Assembly (NCBI GenBank): GCA_001661515.1
Contig: LUVW01000001.1
Coordinates: 1,252,179 to 1,316,178, forward strand
Origin: Capniomyces stellatus
Lineage: Eukaryota; Kickxellomycota; Harpellomycetes; Harpellales; Legeriomycetaceae
Direction of reading: 5' to 3'
DNA length: 64,000 bases
This document shows, piece after piece, positions 12,727 through 24,600 of this stretch. The first letter of the stretch is position 1; each line of letters starts with the position of its first letter. The notes below the pieces were generated by a model. The model was not told the origin of the DNA. It did no database searches and saw nothing but the letters and a program-made list of their open reading frames with translations. Both the position numbers and the translations under genes were made by a program.

Positions 12727-12915
12727 CAAAAGGCCTAGTTCAATTTACGGAATAGCTCAAATACAATTTTAGTTTTTAAGCCGCGGAATTAAAAAAAAAA
12801 AAAGTTGTACATTAGTTTGTTAAAAGCAACAACAGTCATCAATAACCAAAAACAAACAAATAAATAAACAAACAAACATATATAAAAGGCGAGCGGAGAA
12901 AAGGAAATATAGAGG
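10532..12915. other. Gene-poor 2.4 kb between a divergent regulator and proteasome gene
   Basis: AT-rich, with long A runs near 11878-11890 and 12700-12726. A relatively GC-richer island at about 11970-12260 has overlapping open frames on both strands (91 and 103 residues), but neither resembles a protein I know. No tRNA-like A/B boxes were recognised. The right end carries the proteasome gene's TATA element. Confidence 0.4.
12881..12887 (+). promoter_or_regulatory. TATA box of the proteasome beta-2 gene
   Basis: TATAAAA stands only 29 bp before the chosen ATG at 12916. Transcription would then start very near the ATG, leaving almost no leader. If so, initiation at the next in-frame Met (codon 36, eight residues before the catalytic Thr) is possible. 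Inference from position only. Confidence 0.4.
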
Positions 12916-13716
12916 ATGACGTACAAGAACATAATCAATGAGTTGACAGAGGATTCAAACAACGGTTTGAAGTTTTCAAATGCGCGTAGAAACGATGTGC
13001 TTTCAAAAACCGGGCTCAAGATGCCAACGTCGACAAAAACCGGAACGACGATTGTGGGATTGATATACAAGGATGGAGTGGTGCTGGGAGCGGACACAAG
13101 AGCGACAGCGGGGTCGATTGTAGCGGACAAAAACTGTGCAAAGATACATTATATTGCGCCAAACATATACTGCTGTGGAGCAGGAACAGCGGCGGATACC
13201 GAGTACACAACAAACATGATTAGTTCGCAGATGGAGCTGCATAGGCTGAATAGTGGGAGGGAGAGTCGGGTGGCGACGGGGATGACGTTGTTGAAGCAGT
13301 ATTTGTTCAAGTATCAGGGACATGTGAGTGCAGCGTTGGTATTGGGGGGATTTGATGCAACGGGACCACATCTATACACGATTTATCCACACGGATCAAC
13401 AGATAAGCTGCCATATGTAACTATGGGTAGTGGATCGCTAGCAGCAATGTCGATTTTTGAATCCAGATTTAAGGCAAATATGGAGAAGCAGGATGCGATT
13501 GATTTGGTTAAAGACGCTATTGAAAGCGGAATCTTCAACGATCTGGGCTCTGGCAGTAACGTTGACGTGTGTGTTATTACCAAGGGTAACGTAGAGTACT
13601 TGAGAAACTACGCCAAACCCAACGAAAGAATGCCTAAGCAAAACAGCTACAAGTTTGCCCGAGGAACCACAGGTAATTATGGCTATACAAGTATAAACAA
13701 GATGGTTGATATATAA
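12916..13716 (+). CDS. PUP1: 20S proteasome subunit beta-2 (trypsin-like active subunit)
   Basis: N-terminal nucleophile protease of the 20S core with trypsin-like specificity. Single exon, 266 residues, with a 43-residue propeptide removed before Thr44. The sequence [22 protein letters not shown] shows the mature N-terminus. In mature numbering Thr1, Asp17 and Lys33 are all present, so the site should be active. Further family features are [32 protein letters not shown] and [16 protein letters not shown]. The C-terminal extension after the core (from about residue 235) is the usual beta-2 arm that embraces beta-3. Length is normal for the family. Constitutive expression is expected; I did not find a convincing proteasome control element upstream. 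Confidence 0.96.
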   Translation: MTYKNIINELTEDSNNGLKFSNARRNDVLSKTGLKMPTSTKTGTTIVGLIYKDGVVLGADTRATAGSIVADKNCAKIHYIAPNIYCCGAGTAADTEYTTNMISSQMELHRLNSGRESRVATGMTLLKQYLFKYQGHVSAALVLGGFDATGPHLYTIYPHGSTDKLPYVTMGSGSLAAMSIFESRFKANMEKQDAIDLVKDAIESGIFNDLGSGSNVDVCVITKGNVEYLRNYAKPNERMPKQNSYKFARGTTGNYGYTSINKMVDI

Positions 13717-14296
13717 TGTATATATGTAAATATAGCTGTGGTATAAACCCAGTTGTAGTTGAATGACACGATTTTATTTTATTTTGTTTTATTTTATTTG
13801 ATTTTACTTGCTTTTGTTCTGAATTAATACTAATACATATTTTGATTCTGGGTATATTGAAATAATCATGTGCGTTTAATAGCTGTTATATCCGAAACAG
13901 TCAAGGTTTTCAATAAGGAAACAGAGATTGAAGCTATGGAAGTGGTTTAAAAGAGCAGGATTTTTCATGATCTTGCAGAGTCCGTTTAATCTTTGATGTT
14001 CTGCTCTTGCCTTACTTTTTTATTCTCTATTTGAGCTTTATAAAGTTGGTCATTTGATTTTGTTTTGTTCTAATTTGATTTATTCTATTATACTTCAATT
14101 TACATTACTATAATGAAGTTTGTATGTTGTTTTTTGGTTCGAGACTTTATAAATGCAACAGGGATATGAGAATAGACATGGGACATTATAGCGCTGGCCA
14201 AACATTACTGAAATTGGTGGATTAATGGTTGATGTATTAATGGATGATGTATTGAAGTATTTGTTGAAACAAAAGAAAACAACAATAAAAGAAAGA

Positions 14297-14330
<34 letters not shown>

Positions 14331-14385
14331 AAAAAAAAAAAGAAAAGAGAATTGAGAAAAGAAAAGTGGTATGATAAGTATTGAT
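13717..14385. other. Convergent intergenic region with long poly-A tract
   Basis: Between the 3' ends of the proteasome gene (+) and the LEU fusion (-). A purine-only tract of A with occasional G runs at about 14296-14360. Two tandem near-identical pieces (gttgatgtattaatggatgatgtatt) sit near 14228-14254. No gene seen. Likely holds the two terminators. Confidence 0.45.
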
Positions 14386-17300
14386 TTACCAAGAGAGCTG
14401 GGCTTTTTCTTGGGAAGAAGCGCAGTTTTCAGGCAAGAATTGGTCTGGGTTGGGGTCGATAGCGGCACGGAAGATAGACTTTCCGTACTTTTTGTACATT
14501 TCAGTAACACCACCACCAGAAATGAGTCTTTCCTCCATGAGACTGAGGGCAAAGGTGAAGGATTCACCAGCGACGTGGATGGATCTGTTTGGGAGGTCAA
14601 TATCGATTTGGGCGGCATCAACGGCAAGTTCGTAGAATCTGTCGTCGTTCATGTTGATACCGAGGAGAGCCATGTTAGGCTGGTTGCGAGAGTAAATGAA
14701 TGCATAAGACTTGGCAATGACAGCCTGGACACCAGCACCCTTAAGGGCTCTTGGGGCCTCTTCACGTGAGGAACCTGAACCAAAGCCTTTTCCAGCAACA
14801 ACAATGTTGAAGCCTTGCTTAACCTTGTCGCGGAAGTCGGGGTTGGTGTGCTGGAAGGCGTGGGTTCCAAGATCCTCATCGCTTGTTCCGGGCATAAACT
14901 GGGCGGGAATGATGGCATCAGTGTCGATGTTGTCACCGAATCTCTGGACCTTTCCAGAAATAGTAATAGACTTTTCAACAGCGCTGGTCTTGGCCTCGAT
15001 GGATGAGACGGCGGCGGTAGCGGTTGAGGCGGCAACCAGAGTTGGGTTTGGCTCGGAAATGACGTAGTCCTGAGGACCCTCAATCCATTCAGCCAACATC
15101 TTGGCATATCTGGCCTTATCGACAAGGTTGACAAGATCGGATGGATCGGTGATCTTCATGTTAAAGGATGAGGCGGCTACAGTGGCGGCACTAGACAGGT
15201 TACAGATAGAGCCTGGACCCATGCGGTTCTTGAAGTTTCTGTTCTGCGAGGACAGCCAAACGTCGCCATGTTCGGCAATATCTGCAGCAACACCGAGGCA
15301 GTAGGAGCAGCCTGGAGCACCAATGTTGAATCCAGCCTTCTGGTAAATGTCAATGAGACCGAGGCGGCGCAGTTTGGCCAGGATAGGCACTGAACCCGGA
15401 GTGACTCTTCTGTGCTTGGCAGGTCCTGGAACCAGCCCCTTCTTGAGCCCAGCCTCCAGAACCAAAGCGGCAAAGATCAAGTCCTCCTCAGCGGTTGTGC
15501 AGGCACCAATAAACACGCCGTCCAACTCGGTTCCTGCAGCCTCAGTTGCTGGAACAACGTTGTCTGGCGATGGGTAAAGAGCAACCAGAGGCACGATCTT
15601 GCTCAGATCAATCACGTGCGACTCGGCATACTCGGCATCGGCATCAGGCTTGAAGTACAAAGACTTGTTCTTATGGTCAGGGTTCTTTCTGTGCGAAATA
15701 AACGCTGCTGTGATGTTGTCAGCCTCCACTACTCCCGCCAAACCTCCAAACTCTGTCGCCATGTTGGCACACGCAAACCGTGCGTCACACGACATGTACT
15801 TGAGTCCTGGCCCAGTGTACTCAACAGCACGTTCAAACGCTACTGTGTTTCGGCCCAACTTGCCAAGAACCTCCAGAATAATGTCTTTGCCTCCAATTCC
15901 AAACTGTGGCTCGTTGATGAACTTGATCTCAACGGTTTCTGGTACTTGAAGCCAAGTCTCTCCTGTCACCATTGGCATAACTACATCTGCTGCCCCCATA
16001 CCAATTGCCAACGACCCTACTGCTCCTGCTGAGCACGAGTGCGAGTCTGCTCCAATAATCAGCTGCCCAGGTTGTGCTCTTTCTCTGTAGAACTCTGTGT
16101 GCAGAATCGTGTAGTTTGGTCGGTAAAAGTCCACCAAATCCACCTCCTTTGCAAACTTCTCTGATGCATTCACCAGCTCCACCGTCAATGGTCTGTCCAT
16201 GATTCTTGGGTCCACTGTGTGGTCAATTGCCAGCCAGAATCGGTCATTACGGTGCACTCCTGGGTTGCCCATCTGTGCATATGTCTTGTCCATTCCCTTC
16301 CATGTCAGCTCTGATGCCAATGTCCAGTCCACCGAAACGCACACCATATCTCCTGGCTTAACTGATCCTGGTCCCTCCAGTCCAATTGCGTTGTGCAGAA
16401 TAATCTTCTCACTGATTGTCATTCCCCGTCTTCCCTCTGGTCGCTCCAGCAATATGTTTCTTGGAACAACCAAATCCTCTGCATTCAGTCCATTCAACAA
16501 TGGTGTAAGCGCCTTCACCACCGCGTCTCCAATCTCTGTTGTTGTTGCCTCTCCCCCAAGATCTCTTGTCCTCAATCCCATTCCATTCAGCTCATCATCG
16601 TCAAGAACCTTGCGCACTGCTTGCTCAATTGCGTTTGCCTCTGCCTCTCTGCACAACGAGTATCTCAACAACATCGCTGCTGACAATATCGATCCAATTG
16701 GGTTTGCAATTCCTTGCCCCGCAATGTCTGGTGCCGACCCGTGGATTGGCTCATACATCCCTGGAACCATCGTCTTTCCGTCTGGGTTTCCTCCCAAACT
16801 TGCTGATGGCAAAAGCCCCAATGACCCTGGAATCACGCTTGCCTCATCAGACAAAATGTCTCCAAACATGTTTTCTGTAAGAATCACCCCGTTCAACGCT
16901 CTTGGGTTCTTCACCATCAACATTGCCACCGAGTCCACAAGGTGGTGCTCTACTTTGACTGTTGGAAACTCTGTTGACATAACCTCATCAACCACTCTTC
17001 TCCACAGTCTTGATGTCGCCAATACATTGGCCTTGTCAATGCTATGCACTGTTTGTGTAACACTTGTTGATGTTGCCAATAGCCCCGCAAGTCTCGCTAC
17101 TCGCTTCACTTGCTCAACATTGTACTCTGTTGTGTCCCAAGCCTCCCCCTCTGCGTTTTGCTCCTGTCTCTTTCCAAAGTACACTCCCCCAATCAGCTCT
17201 CTAATCATCATAAACTCTGACCCCACTGCTACCTCATATTTCAGTGGGCTTGACTTCAGCAGCGACTCTGATGCAAACGACATTGGTCGGAGATTTGCAT

Positions 17301-17646
17301 ATAGCCCTTGCTTTTGACGCAGGTCTAGCAACCCTTGCTCTGGACGTGGCCCCAGTCCTTTGCTGGCATCATTTGCGTCCACTGGTCTTGGCCATTGTGG
17401 TCCCCCAACTGCTCCAAGCAATATTGCGTGTGCTGACTTGCATCCCTCCAACGTGCCATCTGGCAACGGTGTTCCGTGGTTATCAATCGCAATACCCCCA
17501 AAGTCAAACTCATTGAACTGTAAAACTCCCCCCATTGAGCTTGCTCTCATCTCATTCACTCTTTTCAGCACCTTCACTGCCTCTGCTGTTACCTCTGGCC
17601 CAACTCCATCTCCTGGAATCACTGCAATATTAAAAACGTTAACCAT
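14386..17646 (-). CDS. LEU2: Fused 3-isopropylmalate dehydrogenase + aconitase-family isopropylmalate isomerase
   Basis: One uninterrupted frame of 1086 residues. Residues 1 to about 390 are a complete beta-isopropylmalate dehydrogenase. It has the start [13 protein letters not shown], then [38 protein letters not shown] and [15 protein letters not shown]. Residues about 410-870 are an aconitase-type large domain starting at [13 protein letters not shown]. It contains [21 protein letters not shown] and the [4Fe-4S] ligands Cys in [10 protein letters not shown] and the pair in PGCSYCLG. After a linker of about 45 residues rich in Ala/Thr/Ser comes the swivelling small domain ([15 protein letters not shown], then [20 protein letters not shown]). 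If the second half is an isopropylmalate isomerase, the chain performs two consecutive leucine-biosynthesis reactions. Caution: the aconitase half is not the usual fungal LEU1 type (it starts with TISEKI, and has TTAEED where TNGRIED is usual), so a related substrate is possible. No intron or frameshift is visible. Confidence 0.9.
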   Translation of the reverse strand: MVNVFNIAVIPGDGVGPEVTAEAVKVLKRVNEMRASSMGGVLQFNEFDFGGIAIDNHGTPLPDGTLEGCKSAHAILLGAVGGPQWPRPVDANDASKGLGPRPEQGLLDLRQKQGLYANLRPMSFASESLLKSSPLKYEVAVGSEFMMIRELIGGVYFGKRQEQNAEGEAWDTTEYNVEQVKRVARLAGLLATSTSVTQTVHSIDKANVLATSRLWRRVVDEVMSTEFPTVKVEHHLVDSVAMLMVKNPRALNGVILTENMFGDILSDEASVIPGSLGLLPSASLGGNPDGKTMVPGMYEPIHGSAPDIAGQGIANPIGSILSAAMLLRYSLCREAEANAIEQAVRKVLDDDELNGMGLRTRDLGGEATTTEIGDAVVKALTPLLNGLNAEDLVVPRNILLERPEGRRGMTISEKIILHNAIGLEGPGSVKPGDMVCVSVDWTLASELTWKGMDKTYAQMGNPGVHRNDRFWLAIDHTVDPRIMDRPLTVELVNASEKFAKEVDLVDFYRPNYTILHTEFYRERAQPGQLIIGADSHSCSAGAVGSLAIGMGAADVVMPMVTGETWLQVPETVEIKFINEPQFGIGGKDIILEVLGKLGRNTVAFERAVEYTGPGLKYMSCDARFACANMATEFGGLAGVVEADNITAAFISHRKNPDHKNKSLYFKPDADAEYAESHVIDLSKIVPLVALYPSPDNVVPATEAAGTELDGVFIGACTTAEEDLIFAALVLEAGLKKGLVPGPAKHRRVTPGSVPILAKLRRLGLIDIYQKAGFNIGAPGCSYCLGVAADIAEHGDVWLSSQNRNFKNRMGPGSICNLSSAATVAASSFNMKITDPSDLVNLVDKARYAKMLAEWIEGPQDYVISEPNPTLVAASTATAAVSSIEAKTSAVEKSITISGKVQRFGDNIDTDAIIPAQFMPGTSDEDLGTHAFQHTNPDFRDKVKQGFNIVVAGKGFGSGSSREEAPRALKGAGVQAVIAKSYAFIYSRNQPNMALLGINMNDDRFYELAVDAAQIDIDLPNRSIHVAGESFTFALSLMEERLISGGGVTEMYKKYGKSIFRAAIDPNPDQFLPENCASSQEKAQLSW

Positions 17647-19343
17647 TTTATTTGCCCTTTTTATAAAAATATACTTTTTTTCAAATACAACTTGCTTTAC
17701 TTTAAAAAATACTATCTGCTCTTGGTTTTAATATTAACCTCGATTTATTATCTTTATCTCTTAAACCCTGAATTACAGATAATCAATCCTTTTTAAGCTT
17801 CCAAAATACTACAGCTATATTTTATAATCCAAAACATGTTGTAATTTCCCTTTACTTTTATCTTGTTTTTTTTTTATGCGTTTTTTTTTTAAAAAAAAAT
17901 CATAAATCATAAATGTTGCTTTATCTTTTTTATCTCGAACGCTGATTTCGCTTTTTGTCTTTATTTGCCTATTCCTTCCTCCACCTTCCTCTCCCTCCCC
18001 CCCTTCTTCAAATGATTTCATTTTTTGTTTTCAGGATTCCAGTTTTTGTTATCATTATTTGGATTTATCCTTGTATTCCCTTTGTTTCCATTCTTTATTC
18101 CAAATACTCTTCTATTTTTCTTTTTTCTCTTATCCAATTTATTTGACTGCTTTTCTTTCTACATTGAATTAAATCTGCTTTATTGTGATTTCTGCTTTTT
18201 TCATCTTTTCTTTCTCAATCTGGATTGATCCCCGCTAAATTTTTTTTTTCTTTCTTTTTTTCTTTTTTTGATTTTTTGATTTTTTCTTTTTTTGATTTTT
18301 ATAATGTCGATCTAAAATCTCCAAACATTTGAAATTATTCAACTTTCCATCTCCTCCTCTACCCTCCCTCTTTTTTCTCCCCAACCACCAACTAACGATA
18401 CCATTGATTGACTCCTTGACTCTTGATTTTTAAAATAAAATAAAAACAACTGCTTTACAACTGATTTACATCTGCTTTACAACTATACTCACTGACCAAC
18501 AATATATTAAAATTGTTGGGGATGATTAGTGAATGCCCCCCCCTTTACTTTCATTATTTTGGTCACTGCTCGTATAATTACTACCTTGTTTCTAACTTCT
18601 TGTTTTTTTCATATCCTGTTTATCGTTTTATAACTGTCTTTTTACTTTCATGTTCATCTTACTTTTTTTTCTTACTTTTTTTTCTTTTTTTTTCTTTTAT
18701 TGCTTTATTAGCTGGTATTTATAACCATTACCAGCCCAAATCTACATTCAATTTAGCTGGAAACAAAGCAATTAATGCAATGTCTTTCCGCTTGTTTTTT
18801 TTTATTCGGTATGTCTTGGTAGTACCAGCACATATTGTTATAAAATCTGGTGTAGTGCAACTTGAATATTTTTTCCTCAATCTCGCAAGTTAATTGATCA
18901 ACCGATCCTTAATTCTGTCATCAAGCCGTATATAAACGCTTTGCTCTATCACATTTATCTAGCTGCCATTTAACCCAATTTAACAACATTGAGCCAATAT
19001 ATTTTTTTATCCAGTTTAGCTTCCATTTCCAAACTCTTTATTTCCTCAGTTTTACATTTTATTCTACCATCGATTTATTCTACTCTTTCAAAACCAAACC
19101 TTTAAAGAACCATTTTTGAACGTTCGTGTCAATAGCAACAAGCAAATCCCTTAATTTGTCATCAAGTAGTCATATTGCATTGATACCATCTCAAACCAAT
19201 AATCTTCCTCTTAGCCTTTATTTAACTGCTACTGTTATTGGTAAAAAAAAAACCCCCCGTTTGGCAGGTTTGTTTATTCCTTTACTCTAATTACAGGTTT
19301 TTTATTTGTCTGCTGTTACGTACTTTTTTTTTTTTTTTTTTTT

Positions 19344-19344
19344 N
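19344..19344. other. Single undetermined base in a poly-T block
   Basis: One N flanked by T runs of about 20 bases on each side. An assembly or base-calling weak spot, not biology. Confidence 0.95.
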
Positions 19345-20208
19345 CTTACTTTTTTTTTTTTTTTTTCTACTTTTGATTTTTAATTGTCAACTTGCTTTTA
19401 ATCTCTTGCAAAAGCTAAATTGATTTCATTCAGTAAAGTAAAATAAAAGCATTCATTATACTCGAGTATATTTCCCGCTTTCATGAGCTTCCTACTTGCT
19501 AAGGAAAAAATGTGTCTTGTACCACTCTGAATTGTTAAATTAGAGATTTTCAACTGCTAAACAGGCAAATATTTTGTGGCCAATAGCCAGTCCTTTTGCG
19601 AGCCAAATGCCTTTCCATCCCTCTCCTTTGGCAACAATCCTCTTAATTGTCACCAAAGCTTTTATCGATTCAGTTGTCCCGTAATTTTCAAAATCAACTG
19701 TATTAAAACCTCAAACCGAGTCGTCTTATCAACACACGATTGAAAGGCCAAACAAAAACTTTGCAGGATCAGTGTATGTAGTTTATTTCGATCTACTAGC
19801 GCGACTGTACAAAAGAATATCGTCTTTTGTCCCTAAACAAATTACCTTGAAAAGTATACGAGACAATGCTATAAATACAGTTTTAGTACCTAGATCCAGT
19901 TTTTTGGCTCAGAATCAGTTTTAACCTTTTTTCCATTCTTGATCAGATAATTCCAAGTATTTTGAACTACCTCTAATAGTATCCGCTTATTACACTGTTA
20001 TTTAAAGGTGCATGCATTAAAAAAAACCCACCAGAATGTAAAAAGCCTAACGCAACACAATATAGCACAACAATAAGAGCAAAAAATCAGGATAAAACAA
20101 AAAAAAAAAAACCTACGGGTTACCAAGTAAAGCTTGCTTTGAGCTAGTGAACATCTTCTACGGCGAAACACAACCTTAAAAAAACTTCTGACGTGTAACT
20201 TTTTACCT

Positions 20209-20295
20209 TTATTTTTGTTTTTGTTTTTGTATTTGTTTTTGTATTTGTATTTGTATTTGTATTTGTATTTGTATTTGTATTTGTATTTGTATTTT
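20209..20295. repeat. Imperfect TTTGTA/TTTTTG hexamer microsatellite
   Basis: A run of six-base units drifting from TTTTTG to TATTTG across about 87 bases, about 320 bp before the DUF1748 start codon. Length is probably variable between strains. Confidence 0.85.
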
Positions 20296-20613
20296 CGCCA
20301 AGCGAGAATTGTGGGTTTTTAAATGTAAAATAATCAGTTGAAATTACGTTTTTTATTTAAAATGGCTCGATTGAGATTTACTTAATAATTCAAATAGCGC
20401 CAACAAAAAAAGGTATTTTTTTTTTTTACTTCAAAGTAGAATAACGATTTCACTATAAAACAGCAAAAATTAGGGGGAGTATTTGACACGCTTTTGCTTT
20501 AATATCGAAATTATTACTTTTGTTTTAGCTGTACTTTGTAATAATTAGTAAATAAATAACCAAAACAAACACAAAGAGGTTATAAGAGAGTATAAAGATA
20601 AAATATAGACAAA

Positions 20614-21009
20614 ATGATGGGCAAATTGGTGCACTATGGGATAGATTTGGCATTGATTGCAGCCTTGCTGTCGGCGATTAGGCGAACCACAGGTCTAACG
20701 TAAGTGCAGCGGTTGTATAGGGATGGTTAAGCTTGGTAGTTTACTGAAGCAAAGAAGTGAAAATGCAATATTATTTCGTGTTTATAAAGAGTAAACAAAT
20801 AATTGATTTGACTCCTTTGTAGATTGAAAACAGAAGTCGATAAAAACGAACTAAACGCTGCAAACCCACAGAATAGAGAGCTGACACTACTGCAGAGGTA
20901 TTTGTACTTTGGAGATCGAACTTTTGATTTCTTTGTTGGAATAATGACAATGTTTCCAAAGTACGTGATCCGAGTACCACCTCCACCGCCATCATCAGGC
21001 CCATATTAG
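20614..21009 (+). CDS. DUF1748 family small fungal protein
   Basis: Two exons, 20614-20699 and 20823-21009, give 90 residues. The intron starts GTAAGT, ends TTTGTAG, and is phase-consistent. The N-terminus MMGKLVHYGIDLALIAALLS followed by AIRRTTGL is characteristic of the fungal DUF1748 family (yeast YIL156W-B type). So is the later YLYFGDRTFDFFV block. The first 25 residues form a hydrophobic helix that could be a membrane segment. The C-terminus ends in a proline run. Function is unknown in the family. The first exon is too short to be called without the intron, so this gene is easily missed. Confidence 0.85.
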
Positions 21010-21622
21010 AGGAGGAGGGGGTCTGATAGCTTGATTTTAGCCATTGGCTGGGTCATACGCTGGAACGTGTGGGATCATTAAAGTTGGTTTATTTTTTAAC
21101 ATTGTATAAACAATATGTCTAAATGTAATAGCAAAAAAAAAAAAAAGTTAAAAAAGATTTGTATTGGTTTAGTCTCACAATGGATGGCAGCCCTGCTTGT
21201 ATCCAGATAAAATAAAATTTTGTTTATAATAACAAAACCCCCCCCCCCCCCCCAATGAGNNNNNNNNNNNNNGAGTATTGGATAGGGGGGGGGGGAGTGA
21301 TTATTGTTTCTTTCTTTTGGGATTCGAAATAGAAATGTAGAAAAAGAATTTGAATTTGAATTAAACAAAGTATGCTTTATTTGTCTGTAAATGTTTCGTA
21401 CGTCTATGGATGAGCTGTAAAGGCCAAAAATAAAAAAAGTTTAACAAATGGAGGGAAGAGGTTAGGAGTAAAAAAAAAAAGAAAGAAAGTAAAGAACAGG
21501 AAAAGAGGAGGTTATGTGGGTGAATGAAGGGCAAAAAAAAAAAAGAATGGAATGGAAAAAAGCCAAGTTGACTTGGATTTGTCTGTTTAGAGTAGCCTAT
21601 AGACCAATTGTTAGTTTTTGGA
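21010..21622. other. Convergent intergenic region with homopolymers and an assembly gap
   Basis: Between the DUF1748 gene (+) and the PPR gene (-). Contains a C16 run (21238-21253), 13 Ns and a G11 run (21285-21295), plus several A runs. No gene is supported. Confidence 0.5.
21260..21272. other. Assembly gap (13 N) flanked by poly-C and poly-G
   Basis: The gap lies six bases after a C16 run and twelve bases before a G11 run. Real length unknown. Confidence 0.97.
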
Positions 21623-24600
21623 TTATAAAGATTCAGAAAGTTTGATGACGCGTTCATCGGTTACAAACCTACGCCAGATCTTTACAACTCTAAGGAGCTG
21701 GTTTCGGTCTTGGTAGAAATACGAGAGCTTCTCCTTTAGCCCAATAACAACAATATCGTTGGTCATGTAGCTGTCTAGTGTTGGAGGAACAAAGTCTTCG
21801 TCAAGTTTGTTGCCGGTGTTTGGGTATATGTCAAGTCGTGGATTTTCATTGGCATTGTGGCTGTGGTTTGCACCCAGAGCCGAGCGGCTAAGGGGATCCA
21901 CAGAGCCAACCCCGGGCTGAGCAGACGGATGATTTCCAGTAAAGGAAGATATTCCAAAGAGTTTGTAGTATCTGGATTTAAGAACATCTTCACGGGAACG
22001 GATAGACTCCATAGTCAGGTTGTACTTGCTATCAAAGGATTGCAAAACACTCAGTAGATACTCGGTGTTGTTGGTGCTGATTTTAAGGATTGGATGGGTT
22101 TGGTTTTTGTCAGAGTCGTTAGTTGGGGTGCTGTTTGGAAGCAGTTCGTCGATCTCCAAAAGCAGTCCAATAACCTCCTGGAACCTGGCAGTCGCCATTA
22201 AACACGAGATGTACAGGTTGATGTGTCCAACTTCAAACTTGAACGACATGCTTTGGGCCTCTTTGAAAAGCTCAATCAGCTTTGCAGAAATCTCCCATCG
22301 ACTATGGCTGAAATTTCTGAAACTGATGAATTTGGGAACCTGGAAGACCAAACGCGTGTCTTGGTGCTGTACCGGGAAATTCGTCCCATTAGCCGTGTCG
22401 TCTGACTCGGGACTGGACCCGGGCACAGAATCTGGGCCTAAACTGTCATCGCTAGCAGGCTTGGACGCAGTTTCCCGTTTATCCAAGTCTTTGTTTGCAG
22501 GTTTGGTAACTGTGCTGGTTGCGGGGTTGTTTGACAGTTTGATGTACCCCCTACCACTGTCGTCAGCTTTATGTTCACCAGCAGATGCGTCGTCAGTTTC
22601 CAAAACCACCCTGGGTCTGCCCATAGACTTGTGGGACGCAGCCTCGGACGGCATGGCGTAGTCGTCCAAAAACCCCAGGTTTCTATAAGACGAGAAGAAC
22701 CCAATTCTGTCAAGCGACTTCAAGTAGCACCTCAGTATATTAAACATACTGCTTGAGTGAAAGTCGGCAGTAACGGCAATGCGGGGTCCACTGGGCGACA
22801 GCGGGTTAACGCAGATAATAGGGTACGCCTCGAGTAAATTGCGCCACATTGAGTTGACTTTCCGAATGTATTTGTTCTTGCAGTACACCTTCAGAAGCGA
22901 GGTAAAAACAATTGGGTCAAGGTGCTTTGACTGCAGGTCCCTAAACTCGTTGGGCGATTGGTACATGTCGCGGTCAACTCCAGAGTACATATCAGAGCCA
23001 AAGCCAACTCCCTCAGCATTGATGGAATGCGCGTTTGTGTTGTGCGTTGGATAGGCGATATTGGTGAGCTTGACCGACTTGCTGTTTGCCAGCATCTTTT
23101 GGTATGCAAAATCTTTGCGTTTGGCCCTATAAAACACCTTTTCAGCGCCCCGGACATCGTTTATTGACCCGTACACAGTTATCAGAATCGAGTATATTGC
23201 TGCATCCGGCTCAATCCCGTTCCTCACCATCACGTCCAACACCTTGGCACAGCCGTTCACGTCTCTGGACCTGGCGTACGCATGCATCAGCGCACCAAAA
23301 GTAAATCGGTTCGGCCTCACTTTTATTTCCGTCATAGTTTTGTACAGCTGCACGGCTTTGTCCGGCTGGTTGGTTGACAGGTACCCCACGATCACATTGT
23401 TAAATGCACGCGTGGGTATCGACCCTCTTGGCGTCAGCGAGTCGTACAGTATATGGTCCAGGATCTGCTGCGCGTTTTCTACCAGCCCCCCAGCCACGTT
23501 GGCTTCAATCAAACTAACCTTTGTTGCCAGCCCCATCTTTACCGGAGATTCGGGCTGATCCATTTCCTTTGCTATTTCGTTTGCCTGCTTTGTCCATCCC
23601 CGCAGCGCGCACGCTTGTATAACCATGCAGTAGTGCACCTCTGTAGGAATGTGTCCCTTTTCTATCATTTGCCCAAGCACCCTGTGCGCCTGCTCAGGCT
23701 CTCCCCTCTTAGTCAGCTCCTGTATCCATCGCGTGTATAGCACGTAGCTGATTGGCTTTTTAATAAACCGATCAAAGAACCCTGCTATTGGCTCAAACAT
23801 ATTCATCATCCCGATACTCAGAACCCCATGCATCAGATCGTTCAGAATAGTCCTGTTTGGGCTAATCGACTTTTTCGCCATTTCCTCAAGTGTCTCAACT
23901 ATCGATGCAACATCGCTTGCTGAGATGTGGATTCTGATCTTTTCCTTGAAAAAGTCCAGCTCTGTCCTGTGCCCTGCGACACCCAGTTGTCCTATATCGC
24001 TGGTTTCGGCAGCCTGGCTGTTCACATCACTCATCTTATCAACCATCACAACCGATTCCAATCCTAGCTTAGTTTGCCCAACCGCTCTATATATCTGCAG
24101 CAACGCCGTTTTTAGCTTGCTTAATGGAATATTTCCCCCATACAAATCCCCCCATGCTTCCAGTAATTGGGATGCCTGCGTAACACAGTTGGTTTTCACA
24201 AACAAGTACAACAGCGGAACAAATAGCTGCAAATCATTTTCAGCCCTCAGCTTTTGCAGCTCTGATATTTCGTCTTTTCCTTTGTTTTTACTCTCCTTTC
24301 CATTTTTATTCTCTTTTTCGTCTCCATTTTCACTCTTGTTTTCTTCTTTGGGTTCGTCAATATAAACTTCGCTTAGAATGGCCTTCACTTTGTCCATCTT
24401 TCCTCGATCTGCATACATCGCTGCCAAGTACCCAAACATGTCTGCTTTTGGCACCAGTTTGGCCTCCACCAGCTCTCTAAACAAGTACTCTGCCAGCCTT
24501 ACTCTTCCCTGAACCGCCGACCCTCCTATCAGCGAAGATTGCACCACTACATCCGGCCTGGACACTAAAATCAGATTAAACGACACACTTCTTGCCTCGT

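Larger units (their letters stand above)
17647..20613. other. Divergent 3 kb promoter region, T-rich
   Basis: Separates the LEU fusion (-) from the DUF1748 gene (+). Very T-rich on the plus strand, with homopolymer T blocks at about 18241-18300, 18662-18710 and 19323-19370; one N lies at 19344. Scattered short open frames in it are low-complexity and unsupported. A TTTGTA-type microsatellite lies near the right end. No RNA gene recognised. Confidence 0.45.

Noticed and set aside
14125..14150. GGTTCGA box suggesting a tRNA
   Set aside because: The following bases do not complete the T-arm, and no matching A box or acceptor stem is present.
14205..14627. 140-codon minus-strand frame at the 3' end of the LEU fusion
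   Set aside because: Overlaps the real gene in another frame and runs into poly-Phe from the poly-A tract.
16199..17317. 372-codon plus-strand frame opposite the LEU fusion, and other antisense frames there
   Set aside because: Shadow of a codon-biased gene on the other strand. No conserved domain.
18513..18893. 126-codon plus-strand frame
   Set aside because: Poly-Phe/Leu translation of T-rich intergenic DNA.
22020..22661. 213-codon plus-strand frame
   Set aside because: Antisense shadow within the PPR gene.
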